Shown piece by piece: positions 25,856 through 33,868 of a stretch of DNA of 64,000 nucleotides. Position 1 is the first letter of the stretch. Each line of letters starts with the position of its first letter. The DNA is from Micromonospora luteifusca (GTDB lineage: Bacteria; Actinomycetota; Actinomycetes; Mycobacteriales; Micromonosporaceae): the NCBI RefSeq assembly GCF_016907275.1, contig NZ_JAFBBP010000001.1:4144001-4208000 (forward strand), read 5' to 3'. The notes under the pieces were generated by a model. The model searched no databases, had not been told where the DNA came from, and worked only from the letters and a program-made list of their open reading frames with translations. The position numbers and the translations under genes were made by a program.

Positions 25856-26113
25856 ATGGACGGCCAGCTTGAGGTGGCCGACCTGCTCGGAAACGCGCCG
25901 GAGTGGCAGGAGCGGGCCTTGTGCTCGCAGACCGACCCCGAAGCGTTCTTTCCCGAGAAGGGCGGCTCGACCCGTGAGGCGAAGCGGATCTGCTCGCGCT
26001 GCGAGGTCAAGACCGAATGCCTCGAATACGCTCTGGGTCACGACGAGCGGTTCGGCATCTGGGGTGGGCTCTCCGAGCGGGAGCGGCGCAAGTTGAAGCG
26101 GCGGGCTGCCTGA
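25856..26113 (+). CDS. whiB2: WhiB-family iron-sulfur transcriptional regulator (WhiB2/WhiB type)
   Basis: 85 residues. Four cysteines for the [4Fe-4S] cluster are in place: ALCSQTD, then ICSRCEVKTEC (C-x2-C-x5-C). The FFPEKGGSTREAKRIC segment and the turn GIWGGLSERERRKLKRR are those of the WhiB/WhmD/WhiB2 group, which acts with sigma-A in septation and sporulation control. ATG 25856 has AAGGAGG 6 bases upstream; a TTG one codon earlier is less likely. A palindromic site overlaps its promoter. In M. tuberculosis whiB2 lies beside the same metallopeptidase-like, DUF3499 and manB genes. Confidence 0.95.
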   Translation: MDGQLEVADLLGNAPEWQERALCSQTDPEAFFPEKGGSTREAKRICSRCEVKTECLEYALGHDERFGIWGGLSERERRKLKRRAA

Positions 26114-26169
26114 GCGGTGCGAGGTCGCGGCGGTGGGGGCCGTCCGACTCGCCCGCGCGGGGGCTCGGC

Positions 26170-26619
26170 TCAGGCGAGCTCGTCGGGATCGACCCCGAGA
26201 AGGTTCGCCACCTGTTCGATGATCACGTCATGCACGAGGTCGGCGAGGTCCTCACGGTCCATCGCCCGGAATTCCAGGGGCCGTCGGTACAGCACGATCC
26301 GCGGCGGCACCTCCTGGCGACCGGGACGGCCGGGCAGCAGCCGGGCCAGCGGGACTTCGCCGTCCTCCAGCACATCGGAGTCGTAGACGTTCAGGTCCGG
26401 CGGGACGTCCTCGACCGCGAACTCGACCCCGGCCAATTCCTTGGCGAACCGACGCTCCAGCGTCTCGACGGTGTCCAGGACCAGGTCGTCGAAGACCTCA
26501 GCCTTGGTCCGCGCCAGCGGCACGGTGGCCGGCACCAGCCGTCCGCGCAGGCCGCGCCCGTGCCGGTCACGGTGCGCGCGCCGGCCAGGGCCGGGGCGGC
26601 GGTGTTCCGGGCTCGTCAT
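26170..26619 (-). CDS. Metallopeptidase-family (zincin-like) protein with degenerate active site
   Basis: 149 residues of the small zincin-like family found beside whiB2 and DUF3499 in actinobacteria. After a basic N-terminus (RRPGPGRRAHRDRHGRG) come TVETLERRFAKELAGVEFAV, LNVYDSDVLEDGEVPLARLL and PRIVLYRRPLEFRAMDREDL. Family members elsewhere have HExxH near the C-terminus; here the equivalent is LVHDVIIEQVANLLGVDP, in which the second His is lost and the Glu is displaced. Zinc peptidase activity is therefore doubtful. Convergent with whiB2 and divergent from the DUF3499 gene. Confidence 0.85.
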   Translation of the reverse strand: MTSPEHRRPGPGRRAHRDRHGRGLRGRLVPATVPLARTKAEVFDDLVLDTVETLERRFAKELAGVEFAVEDVPPDLNVYDSDVLEDGEVPLARLLPGRPGRQEVPPRIVLYRRPLEFRAMDREDLADLVHDVIIEQVANLLGVDPDELA

Positions 26620-26759
26620 GAGGCAAAGGGTAGCGCCCGCGCCAGGCTGGTCAGCGGCAGCGCCGCTCCCGTGGCGCGGCGAGCCCAGGACGGCGAACTG
26701 TGATCACCACGACGGGCGTGTCGCAACGCGAAGCGATGCGCCGGACCCGGTAATGGAGA

Positions 26760-26765
26760 TACCCT
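26760..26765 (+). promoter_or_regulatory. -10 box of a leaderless promoter (DUF3499 gene)
   Basis: TACCCT ends 7 bases before the GTG at 26773, placing transcription start at or next to the start codon. No ribosome-binding site is present, which fits a leaderless mRNA. Confidence 0.5.
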
Positions 26766-26772
26766 GCCGCCT

Positions 26773-27141
26773 GTGAGGTCACCACGGCGCTGCTCCCGTA
26801 ACGGCTGCCCCCGGCAAGCGGTCGCCACATTGACCTATGTCTACAACGAGTCGACAGCGGTGGTGGGTCCGCTGGCGGCGTTCGCCGAGCCGCACACGTA
26901 CGACCTGTGTGAGCCGCACGCCCGTAGCCTGACCGCACCGCGTGGCTGGGACGTGGTCCGGCACGAGGGTGAGTTCGAGCCGCCGCCGCCCACCACCGAC
27001 GACCTGGTCGCGCTGGCCGAGGCGGTGCGCGAAGCCGCCCGCCCAGCCCCACGTCCCCCAGATCCCGACCAGAACCACCGCGAGAACCCCCACCAGACCG
27101 GCCGCCGAGGCCACCTCCGAGTGATCCCCCCGAACCACTAA
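26773..27141 (+). CDS. DUF3499 family protein
   Basis: 122 residues. The family core is at the N-terminus: RRCSRNGCPRQAVATLTYVY, then STAVVGPLAAFAEPHTYDLC and EPHARSLTAPRGWDVVRHEG. Two Cys pairs (CSRNGC and the later DLCEPH) suggest a zinc-ribbon-like site. The C-terminal third is a polar, low-complexity tail. This protein family sits next to manB in mycobacteria and many actinobacteria; here about 23.7 kb of other DNA separates the two. Starts at a leaderless GTG. Function unknown. Confidence 0.9.
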   Translation: MRSPRRCSRNGCPRQAVATLTYVYNESTAVVGPLAAFAEPHTYDLCEPHARSLTAPRGWDVVRHEGEFEPPPPTTDDLVALAEAVREAARPAPRPPDPDQNHRENPHQTGRRGHLRVIPPNH

Positions 27142-27207
27142 GACGTGGCGCGCCGAGCCGGCTCAGGCTCGCCAGCGGCGTTGATCATGAGACTGCCGCC
27201 CCGCCCG

Positions 27208-27286
27208 GCTCGCCCTGCGGCGCCGTTCGCCTTGTCGCGCCGTTCGCCTTGCCGGGCCGGCCCGCCTTGCCGCGCCGCTCGCCTTG
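27208..27286. repeat. Short direct repeats
   Basis: Four to five imperfect copies of an approximately 17-base unit (core CGCCGTTCGCCTTG) run through the segment after a lone palindrome arm TTGATCATGAGACTGCC at 27181. It ends where the palindromic repeat at 27284 begins, so this intergenic region is a patchwork of repeats with no gene. Confidence 0.55.
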
Positions 27287-27363
27287 ATCAACACCGGATC
27301 GCCGATGTTGTGGTGTCGAGGCGTGGTTGATACCGCGATATCGGCGACGTTGAGTGGATCAAG
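27284..27363. repeat. Interspersed palindromic repeat, copy A
   Basis: About 80 bp. The left arm contains CACCGGATCGCCGATGTTG and the right arm TCGGCGACGTTGAGTGGATC, which is partly its inverted complement. The sequence matches copies at 48660-48738 and 49462-49540 in both arms, with a variable centre. The size and arm structure resemble REP/ERIC-like elements. It lies directly upstream of the GNAT/sigma-like gene and at the left end of the accessory island. Confidence 0.65.
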
Positions 27364-27422
27364 CCGGGAGGCCGGTGCCAGGCCACTTGCGGCGGCCAGC
27401 ACCCAGAACCGAGGATGGTGGG

Positions 27423-28679
27423 ATGACGCCATCGACGGTTGACGCGGCCATCGGGCGCATCGAGCTTCGCGATCTGTACGACGAGCCCGACCTCGACCTG
27501 CTGCGGCGAGCCTACGTCGACATCCTGGTGCCCAGCTTCCCGCCGGACCAGTTGGAGGACATCGAAGTCCTGGTCCAATCCAGCACGACCCTTGTCGGCG
27601 TGGCGTTGCACGACGGCGCGCCCGTCGGCGTGATGGTGGCCGACCCGTTCGGCGGAGTTCTGCTGCTCAGCTACCTCGCGGTGCGACCGGGGATCCGCAG
27701 TGGCGGCATTGGCGGTCTGTTGGTGGGCCGCCTGTTGCCGGCGTGGCGGGAGCGCTCGGGTGCCGATGTGGTCCTCGCCGAGGTTGAGGATCCGCGGCTG
27801 CACCCGGCCGGCGAGTTCGGTGATCCAACCGCGCGGCTGCGCTTCTACCAGCGGGCGGGTTTCGGCATGCTGCCTGTCCCCTTCACCCAGCCTCGGCTTC
27901 GTCCCGACGCGCTGCGGGAGCCTGGCCTGCTCCTGGCCATTCAGCCAAGCGACGCAGCAGTGTCAACAGACCTGGTGAAGTCTTTCCTCATCGAATACTT
28001 CGAGTCAGCGGAAGGGCCCGAGGTCCACGATGATCCTGAGTTCAACGCCTTGGTCGCGGTCGTCGAACGCCAGCGGCCCGAGCTGACTCCGCTGGCTCTG
28101 GATCAGCATTCCACAGTCCCTCCGTTGGACGTGGCGGTCGAATTGCTGCGGCGGGATTACCCGACGACAGGCAACGCCCTGGATCTGTTGGCCACTGATG
28201 GTCGCGCCGGGCCGGTGCTCGATGACGTCTGGGCGCGGGTGCTGGTCAGGCTGGTTGCCGGGGAGCGCCTACCCCGGCCGGGGGTCGTCGTGTTGGCCGC
28301 ACTACTCGACGCGCTGTCAGATGCCGGGTTGCTCTTCGTCTCGCCGGACCCCGTCGACGCAGAAGTACTCCAGTGGTGGTTCCTCGGCGAGGACGATCCG
28401 TGGGCGGGCTGGTGGCGGAAGGATCCGCCGAGCTGGGATGGGGCGCTCCCACAACGTCCGCTGGTCGCGCAGACCGTCCGGCGGTTGCCTCCGCTGCCGA
28501 GGGTTGCTGTCATCCTCTCCGATGTGCTCGGCATCGCGCCGGCCGAGGCGGCGGCCTTCGTCGGCCAGGACGAGCAGACCTACCTCGAGCTCGTTGGTGT
28601 AGCCCGGACCGAGGTGGTTGCGCTCATCGATCGGCAACTCGACAAGGAGGAGAGCGGTGGACACCTTCCTGCGATGTGA
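27423..28679 (+). CDS. GNAT acetyltransferase fused to a sigma-factor-region-4-like C-terminus
   Basis: 418 residues from ATG 27423. The N-terminal ~165 residues are a GNAT domain: GVMVADPFGGVLLLSYLAV, then RPGIRSGGIGGLLVGRLLPA with the acetyl-CoA-binding R-x-x-G-x-G pattern, and PTARLRFYQRAGFGMLPVPF. The middle (about 185-340) is helical with no recognised motif. The last ~80 residues (LPPLPRVAVILSDVLGIAPA, then EAAAFVGQDEQTYLELVGVA) look like sigma region 4, where a helix-turn-helix follows a conserved leucine/proline-rich helix. Overlaps the next gene by 23 bases. It may acetylate a partner or carry a DNA or polymerase-binding adaptor. The sigma-4 similarity is by pattern only. Confidence 0.75.
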   Translation: MTPSTVDAAIGRIELRDLYDEPDLDLLRRAYVDILVPSFPPDQLEDIEVLVQSSTTLVGVALHDGAPVGVMVADPFGGVLLLSYLAVRPGIRSGGIGGLLVGRLLPAWRERSGADVVLAEVEDPRLHPAGEFGDPTARLRFYQRAGFGMLPVPFTQPRLRPDALREPGLLLAIQPSDAAVSTDLVKSFLIEYFESAEGPEVHDDPEFNALVAVVERQRPELTPLALDQHSTVPPLDVAVELLRRDYPTTGNALDLLATDGRAGPVLDDVWARVLVRLVAGERLPRPGVVVLAALLDALSDAGLLFVSPDPVDAEVLQWWFLGEDDPWAGWWRKDPPSWDGALPQRPLVAQTVRRLPPLPRVAVILSDVLGIAPAEAAAFVGQDEQTYLELVGVARTEVVALIDRQLDKEESGGHLPAM

Positions 28680-28938
28680 CTCTGCGGTGTCATTGACCGC
28701 GGGCCTGATCGACGGCACGGTAACTCCTGACCGGCGCGAGTTGGTCGAGCTGCATCTGCTGGTCTGCCCCGCTTGTCTGAGCCATGTGGGCAAGGTGCGA
28801 GACCTGCGGGCGAGCCTGTCCAGCCTGCCGGGTCGGCCGGTGCCGGAGCATCTCCTCGCCCTGGCCGCCGGGAATGCCGCCGCCGGTGCCGCCGCGCCGA
28901 GAACCGACATCGATCCGGCCGAGCGCACCTCGCTATGA
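28657..28938 (+). CDS. Small zinc-finger anti-sigma-like protein
   Basis: 93 residues starting at GTG 28657 with GGAGG 6 bases upstream. The motif HLLVCPACL (H-x3-C-x2-C) within a helical N-terminus (RRELVELHLLVCPACLSHVG) is the signature of zinc-binding anti-sigma domains. There is no membrane segment, so it would act in the cytoplasm. It follows a protein with a sigma-region-4-like end and overlaps it, which fits a sigma/anti-sigma-like pair. The C-terminal half is helical and Ala-rich. Its stop overlaps the next start (ATGA). Confidence 0.75.
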   Translation: MDTFLRCDSAVSLTAGLIDGTVTPDRRELVELHLLVCPACLSHVGKVRDLRASLSSLPGRPVPEHLLALAAGNAAAGAAAPRTDIDPAERTSL

Positions 28939-29600
28939 ATTACTACAAATTTCTGGCCTCTGGCCAGGTTGCGCCCTTCTCCGGCCAGACCTGGTCAACC
29001 GATTGGCTGCAGGCAACCGCCACTGTCCCCTGTCAACGCGGGCTGTACGCGTGCCGCGTCGAGGACCTGCCCTACTGGTTGCACGACGAGCTGTGGTCGG
29101 TCGAGTTGGAAGGCCCGATCACCGTGGCGGGCCACAAGGTCATGGCCCAACGTGGGCGGCTGGCAAAGCCTGTGCCGCAGTGGGACGCCGATGCCGGCGC
29201 CGCGTTCGTGCGCGCGTGTGTGGGGCGGACGGCCGTCCACGCTGCGGCTGAGTATGGCGACCCCGGCGGTCGCCTGTTGACCGAGGTGGCGGATCAGCTG
29301 TTGGCGTCGGGCAACCATCGCACCGAAACCGACCCCTTCGCCGGGGTGAGCGAGGTGGCCCTGCGCCTTCAGAGGGCGGCGGCGCTGTCCGGCAGGGAAG
29401 TCGCCGCGCGGCTCTGCGGTTACCTGGCTGATGCCGTCGAGATGGCCCAGACCTATCCGGTTCCGGCCCTCGGTTACGTGGCCGCGCGGGCGGCCCAGGC
29501 CCGTCGACCGGATCCCGCCGATGACCGATACGACGCGGAGCGACGGTGGCAGACGGGCTGGCTGGTCAACCGGCTTGAGTTGGACACGTCACTCGGCTGA
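28935..29600 (+). CDS. Conserved protein with C-x-x-G-x-x-A-C motif, third gene of the operon
   Basis: 221 residues. The N-terminus reads MNYYKFLASGQVAPFSGQTW, and then PCQRGLYACRVEDLPYWLHD, whose C-x2-G-x2-A-C pattern recurs in a family of actinobacterial and phage-like proteins (similar to the C-x2-G-F-H-A-C of DUF7666-type proteins). DELWSVELEGPITVAGHKV follows as a beta element. The C-terminal ~100 residues are helical (EVAARLCGYLADAVEMAQTY). ATGA overlap with the preceding gene shows tight coupling. It ends 12 bases inside the convergent STAND ATPase gene. Function unknown; a sensor or target in the same system is plausible. Confidence 0.75.
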   Translation: MNYYKFLASGQVAPFSGQTWSTDWLQATATVPCQRGLYACRVEDLPYWLHDELWSVELEGPITVAGHKVMAQRGRLAKPVPQWDADAGAAFVRACVGRTAVHAAAEYGDPGGRLLTEVADQLLASGNHRTETDPFAGVSEVALRLQRAAALSGREVAARLCGYLADAVEMAQTYPVPALGYVAARAAQARRPDPADDRYDAERRWQTGWLVNRLELDTSLG

Positions 29601-32534
29601 GCTGCCCATCAGCCTGGCGGCTAGCTCGTCGATGCGATCCAGTTCGGCCGCGACGTTCAGGTTGAGGTGTTCGACCACATCCCCCCAGTAGTCGATGAAG
29701 GTTCCCGAGCGGCGGTACAGTTCATCCGCGTGTGGCCCGCGTGGCAAAACCCGCTCCACCACCTGTCTCCTGGTTTCCATGGGCCCCACGTCCAAGTCAA
29801 GGTCGGCTTGGATGGTCAGCGGCACCTTGCCAGCGGTGGGCTCGACCAAAGCCGTCAGGAGGGCTTCCCGGCGAGGATCCTGCCACCAGTCGGCAAGCCC
29901 GGCGGCCGCTCGGGACGTCATCTCGGCGTAGAACTGGGCGGTGTACTCGTCCGGTCCGCTGACCGCCGGGCCGAGCGGGTCGTCCGACAGGTGGAATACG
30001 AAGGCCCGCTTCACCGCCTGGCCGTACTGCTGTGCGGCGATGGTTCGGTCTGTGTCGGAGAACAGGTCACCGAGCAGTCGGTGCAGGTTGGCCAGCAATT
30101 CTGACTCGGATTCCCCGGTTTCGGCCAGCTTGCGGAGCCACCCGCTCGACTGCCGGCACCGCGCACCGGCGGAAGGGCGATCACCAGCAGCGAGCGCTAC
30201 CTTGGCCCACTCGAAGTAGATCCAGGCGAGCAGCCACTCATCGTCGTGGTCGAGGAACTCCGGCTCAAGCCTCCGGTACGTGGCGTCGGCGGCACCGAAC
30301 TGGCCGTCGTACCAGTACGAGTGGGCGGTGAAAAGGCCCAGATAGAGCCATGCTTTGCGGCGGATCTGTTGGACCTCTGCCGAATAGCGTGCATCCTGCC
30401 ATCCGTTGTGAACGCCGCACAGCTGCCCGATTGTACGTAGGGCGTGGCGCACCTCGGTCCAGTGTGCGCCGGCCGGCTTGTCCGGGCCCGTCGGATAATT
30501 TCCGTGAAAGCGGCGCATCTCCTTGACCAGGTCGCGGTCCAGATCGTCGCGGGTCGCCCGCTGCCAGCTGTCCAGCAGTTGGTGGCAGAAAGAGAAGTCG
30601 ACGTAGAGCGCCCACCACCAGAATGCCTCTAGAAAAAGCACGATGAACTGGGCGCGAACGACTTCCCGTTCGTCGACGAGCTGGGCGGAGTGAGACAACC
30701 ACTCGGCCTCGTACATCTGCCACTCCACGTTCTCGTACTTGAACCATGAGCCGTACACCGTGGATGTCTTGTCTTCCAGTGACATGATGCGCTCGTAGTA
30801 ATACGCGGCCGCGCGTCGATGAATGTGCGTCCACCGTTCGGGTTGAAACTCCCGCAGCGCCTCGGACATCGAAGGCCGGATGAAGTCGTGAAGACGGAAC
30901 CGCCCGACCACCGGCAGCGGATCGGTGAAACCGAAGTGCTCGATCCGCCGTACCGCGTCGCCCACCCGTTCCGGGGCGGTCGCCAGATCCTCGCCGGCAA
31001 GAATGGATACGAGCATCGGTACGTCAAAACTGTTCAGCAGGGAGGCGATCTCGGCTACCCGCCAGACGTCCGGATTACGCTCCGGTCGAATCACTGCCCG
31101 GACCAGATCGCCCACCTGCCGGTCGCCCTGCGAGAGCTGGGACAGCAGATCCTGCAGGCGGCCCGGGTCCAGCGCCTCTTCGCGGCGGGCACGCATGAAC
31201 TGCACGACGAGACTGAGCCCGTACGGGTGGCCGCCGGTGAAGCCGTACACCACGCCAGTCAGGCGTGGACCGACCTGGTCACCGAAATGGTGTGCCAGGT
31301 AGGCATGTGTCTCGGCCGTGGTGAACCGGGGCAGTTCCTGAACGAGGGCCGGATCCAACACCCGTTGGCCGTGCTCGGCGAACTCGCGTGGTACGAGCGA
31401 CAGCACCACGGTGGTGTCTGGTAGGCGGGCTGCAAGTCGGACGAACCACTGGCCCACCGCGTCGTCGATGAGGGTTTCGAAACCGTCGATGATCAGGACC
31501 GCCCGTCGGCCCGCGATGAAATTGCGCCAGTCGGCGACGAACGCCTCGTCCACGCTTCGTTGAGCCTGCCGTATGCGCTCGATCGGACTCTCACCTCCGA
31601 CATTCATCTCGAGCGCGGTGTTGGACAGTCTCCCCCACGTCTTAGCTGTGAAAGTATTGTTCACCGTGACGGTGTTGGCTGCGCTTCGTGTTGCCTCTGC
31701 TGCGATCAGGAAACCAGGAAACTGCCGCGCTGCCGCCTGCGCCAGATCCCCGAGAAACTGTGTCGACTTCTCCAACAGGAGGGCGGAGACGACGGTTGTG
31801 GCGTCTGGGCCGTACTCGCCCCGATAGTCCTCACTCAGCCCGTAGGGCTCCGCTGTCATGTTCGCTCGAATGGGCATCATTACGACGTCCGGAAAATCGC
31901 GCTGGATGGCCGTCCGTAGCAGCCCGAGGAACGAAGTCTTGCCCATGCCCTTTGCCCCGAGGACGGTGACCGTCCCGTCGAGGTTACGCCGGATGCCGTC
32001 CAACACCCGATCCAGTTGGTCCGTGCGACTGACGAGACCGTCCACCACCAGAGTCGGCATGGGACCGTGCGGTTGGTCTCCCTCCGGCGCGACGGCACGA
32101 GCAGGTGCGGAGCCCACTGTGGCCCGACCTGCCAGGTCTGCCCGAATGGCTGGCGTGAGCCTGTCCGTCGGCGACTCTCGGGGTATCGGCGGGGCCGATG
32201 GAGGCGGCGGGGCCGATGGAGGCGGCCCGCTTATCGTGATGTCCTCGATGGTTGCGCCGGTTGTCGCGCGGATGGTGGTGTTCCCGTCCCCCGCAGAGAG
32301 GAAGACCCGCCTGATCCTCCCACCGAGCCGTGCCAGCAAGGTGCGTTGCGTGCTGCCACCGGAGTTGCCGGAGTTGAGGAGGGTGACGGCTGCCAACACG
32401 AAGCTTCCGATGCCGGCGAGCCAACTCAGCGTTTCGACGCGATGGAGCTTCCAGGCGATCGCGACTCCGCCGAGGGTGAGGGCGGACGCCCCCAGGGCCA
32501 AGGTTCGCAATCTCCGCGTTGACGGTTCGGGCAT
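29589..32534 (-). CDS. Membrane-anchored STAND-type P-loop NTPase with helical repeat C-terminus
   Basis: 981 residues from ATG 32534. Two adjacent N-terminal membrane helices (LALGASALTLGGVAIAWKL and LAGIGSFVLAAVTLLNSG) are followed by a strand-rich short repeat (NTTIRATTGATIEDITISG) and a proline linker. The NTPase core has Walker A GAKGMGKTS (Lys199) and Walker B AVLIIDGFETLID. A winged-helix-like segment follows (DPLPVVGRFRLHDFIRPSM). The last ~450 residues are TPR-like helices (AAQQYGQAVKRAFVFHLS, EWLLAWIYFEWAKVALAAGD). STAND ATPases act as signal-triggered switches in defence and regulation. No effector domain is recognisable, so output may be through the three-gene operon opposite. Local codon use is less GC-biased than in neighbours. 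Confidence 0.85.
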   Translation of the reverse strand: MPEPSTRRLRTLALGASALTLGGVAIAWKLHRVETLSWLAGIGSFVLAAVTLLNSGNSGGSTQRTLLARLGGRIRRVFLSAGDGNTTIRATTGATIEDITISGPPPSAPPPPSAPPIPRESPTDRLTPAIRADLAGRATVGSAPARAVAPEGDQPHGPMPTLVVDGLVSRTDQLDRVLDGIRRNLDGTVTVLGAKGMGKTSFLGLLRTAIQRDFPDVVMMPIRANMTAEPYGLSEDYRGEYGPDATTVVSALLLEKSTQFLGDLAQAAARQFPGFLIAAEATRSAANTVTVNNTFTAKTWGRLSNTALEMNVGGESPIERIRQAQRSVDEAFVADWRNFIAGRRAVLIIDGFETLIDDAVGQWFVRLAARLPDTTVVLSLVPREFAEHGQRVLDPALVQELPRFTTAETHAYLAHHFGDQVGPRLTGVVYGFTGGHPYGLSLVVQFMRARREEALDPGRLQDLLSQLSQGDRQVGDLVRAVIRPERNPDVWRVAEIASLLNSFDVPMLVSILAGEDLATAPERVGDAVRRIEHFGFTDPLPVVGRFRLHDFIRPSMSEALREFQPERWTHIHRRAAAYYYERIMSLEDKTSTVYGSWFKYENVEWQMYEAEWLSHSAQLVDEREVVRAQFIVLFLEAFWWWALYVDFSFCHQLLDSWQRATRDDLDRDLVKEMRRFHGNYPTGPDKPAGAHWTEVRHALRTIGQLCGVHNGWQDARYSAEVQQIRRKAWLYLGLFTAHSYWYDGQFGAADATYRRLEPEFLDHDDEWLLAWIYFEWAKVALAAGDRPSAGARCRQSSGWLRKLAETGESESELLANLHRLLGDLFSDTDRTIAAQQYGQAVKRAFVFHLSDDPLGPAVSGPDEYTAQFYAEMTSRAAAGLADWWQDPRREALLTALVEPTAGKVPLTIQADLDLDVGPMETRRQVVERVLPRGPHADELYRRSGTFIDYWGDVVEHLNLNVAAELDRIDELAARLMGSSAE

Positions 32535-32817
32535 CGCACCAGTGTGGACGCCGAGGGTGATGACATCAATCGGCCTCTGGGCCCTTGCTGAAGGGTTCGT
32601 CGTGGCCACGTCTGAGCCGATGCTTGCCACGGGCTCGCGTCGCGGTTGGTTCGACGTGGGCAGCGCTGAGCCCGCCTGCTGACGGCATCTCGACACATCA
32701 CCTGTCGTCCTTCGACGAGGGGCCGCGCGAGGGCGCGCTGCGTGCGGATTTGCGACTCTTGTTGACAAATCAGCCGAACGATCGGCTCTGGCCAGCCGGC
32801 CTGGAGGTTTGCCGCAG

Positions 32818-33522
32818 GTGTCGTCTCGTTGTCCGAGGCAGTGCCCATTGATTATCGATGCGAAGCGAACGGCGCAGGTGACGAGCACGACGGAGGATAC
32901 TGGCACCGCCATCATCGGCGCGCTGGCCGGCGAGCCCGAGCCGACAAAGACCGGCACGGCCGCCGAGCAGGCGCAGCAGCCCATCGTGGCAGCGCCCGCC
33001 GAGCCGACCGAGGAGGCTTCCGCCCCGGTCGCCACGCCAGCTGCCGCCGCCGACACGACGGCGCCCTCGGTGTCAGCCTCGCCGACCCCGTCGGATGCCG
33101 CGTCCCTGCCGGTCGTCAAGGTGACGACCGAGACGGAGCAAGCCACCGTCCGGTACGGCGAGAAGACCGTCAAGGACCCGTCCCTAGCCGAGGGCAAGCG
33201 GGTCGTCCGGACCAGGGGCGTTAACGGAGTACGAACCCTGACGTACGAGGTGACCACCACCGATGGCGTGCGCACGGGCAGGAAGCTGGTCAGGTCCACC
33301 GTCACGAAGCAGGCGGTGGCCCAGGTCGTCGCCGTCGGCACCAAGAAGCCGCAGTCTTCGAAGTGCGACCCGAACTACAGCGGCTGTGTTCCGATCGTCA
33401 GCGACGTCGACTGCGCGGGCGGCAGCGGCAACGGCCCCGCCTACGTCAATGGCCCCATCAGGGTGATCGGCGACGACATCTACGACCTGGACCGCGACGG
33501 CGACGGCACCGCCTGCGACTGA
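32818..33522 (+). CDS. G5 and Excalibur-type domain protein lacking a signal peptide
   Basis: About 234 residues. A Thr/Ala/Pro-rich linker (AAPAEPTEEASAPVATPAAA) leads to a G5 domain (TVRYGEKTVKDPSLAEGKRV, then RTRGVNGVRTLTYEVTTTDG). An Excalibur-like Cys/Asp calcium-binding end follows (KCDPNYSGC ... DLDRDGDGTACD). Both modules belong to cell-surface proteins that bind peptidoglycan or calcium, yet no signal peptide or membrane helix is present. Candidate starts are GTG 32818 (GGAGG 10 bases upstream), TTG 32809 and GTG 32878; none gives an export signal. Either the 5' part was lost or export is unusual. Confidence 0.7.
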   Translation: MSSRCPRQCPLIIDAKRTAQVTSTTEDTGTAIIGALAGEPEPTKTGTAAEQAQQPIVAAPAEPTEEASAPVATPAAAADTTAPSVSASPTPSDAASLPVVKVTTETEQATVRYGEKTVKDPSLAEGKRVVRTRGVNGVRTLTYEVTTTDGVRTGRKLVRSTVTKQAVAQVVAVGTKKPQSSKCDPNYSGCVPIVSDVDCAGGSGNGPAYVNGPIRVIGDDIYDLDRDGDGTACD

Positions 33523-33579
33523 GCCACTCAGCGGTCTGTGCTCACGCAGCGTCACCTCCCTGGAGGAGGGCAAGCAGCG

Positions 33580-33625
33580 AGCGATATACCTCTGAGTCAT
33601 ATCTATGACTCAGAGGTATATCGCT
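33580..33625. repeat. Perfect 22-bp AT-rich inverted repeat
   Basis: The arms 33580-33601 and 33604-33625 are exactly complementary with a 2-base centre. Each arm contains TATACCTCTGAGTCAT or its complement. The element is far more AT-rich than its surroundings. It lies 57 bases after a stop and about 240 bases before the van-like operon, in a 346-base region with no gene. It may be a terminator hairpin or a dispersed repeat. Confidence 0.85.
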
Positions 33626-33868
33626 TGTTAGGCGGAGCGACCCCGCCGCCTGGTGACGCAGCTCACCCTCGATCGTCGCCCGCCTGGGTTTCTTGGGACA
33701 GATGGCGTGGGCAGTCGCCGGCCGGCACGAACCTGACGGCCCCCGGGTCGCGGTGACTTGTCCCTGGGGCAATGCCGTGGAGGATGGCGTTCGCGGGTGC
33801 TTACGGAACTCTTAACCCGCGCCTGCGACGGTATGCCGGGGCGGGCCGAACTCGGGGGAGCGGAAAAC

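Noticed and set aside
27208..27286. CRISPR array
   Set aside because: Repeat units are about 17 bp, imperfect and adjacent with almost no spacers; no cas genes are nearby.
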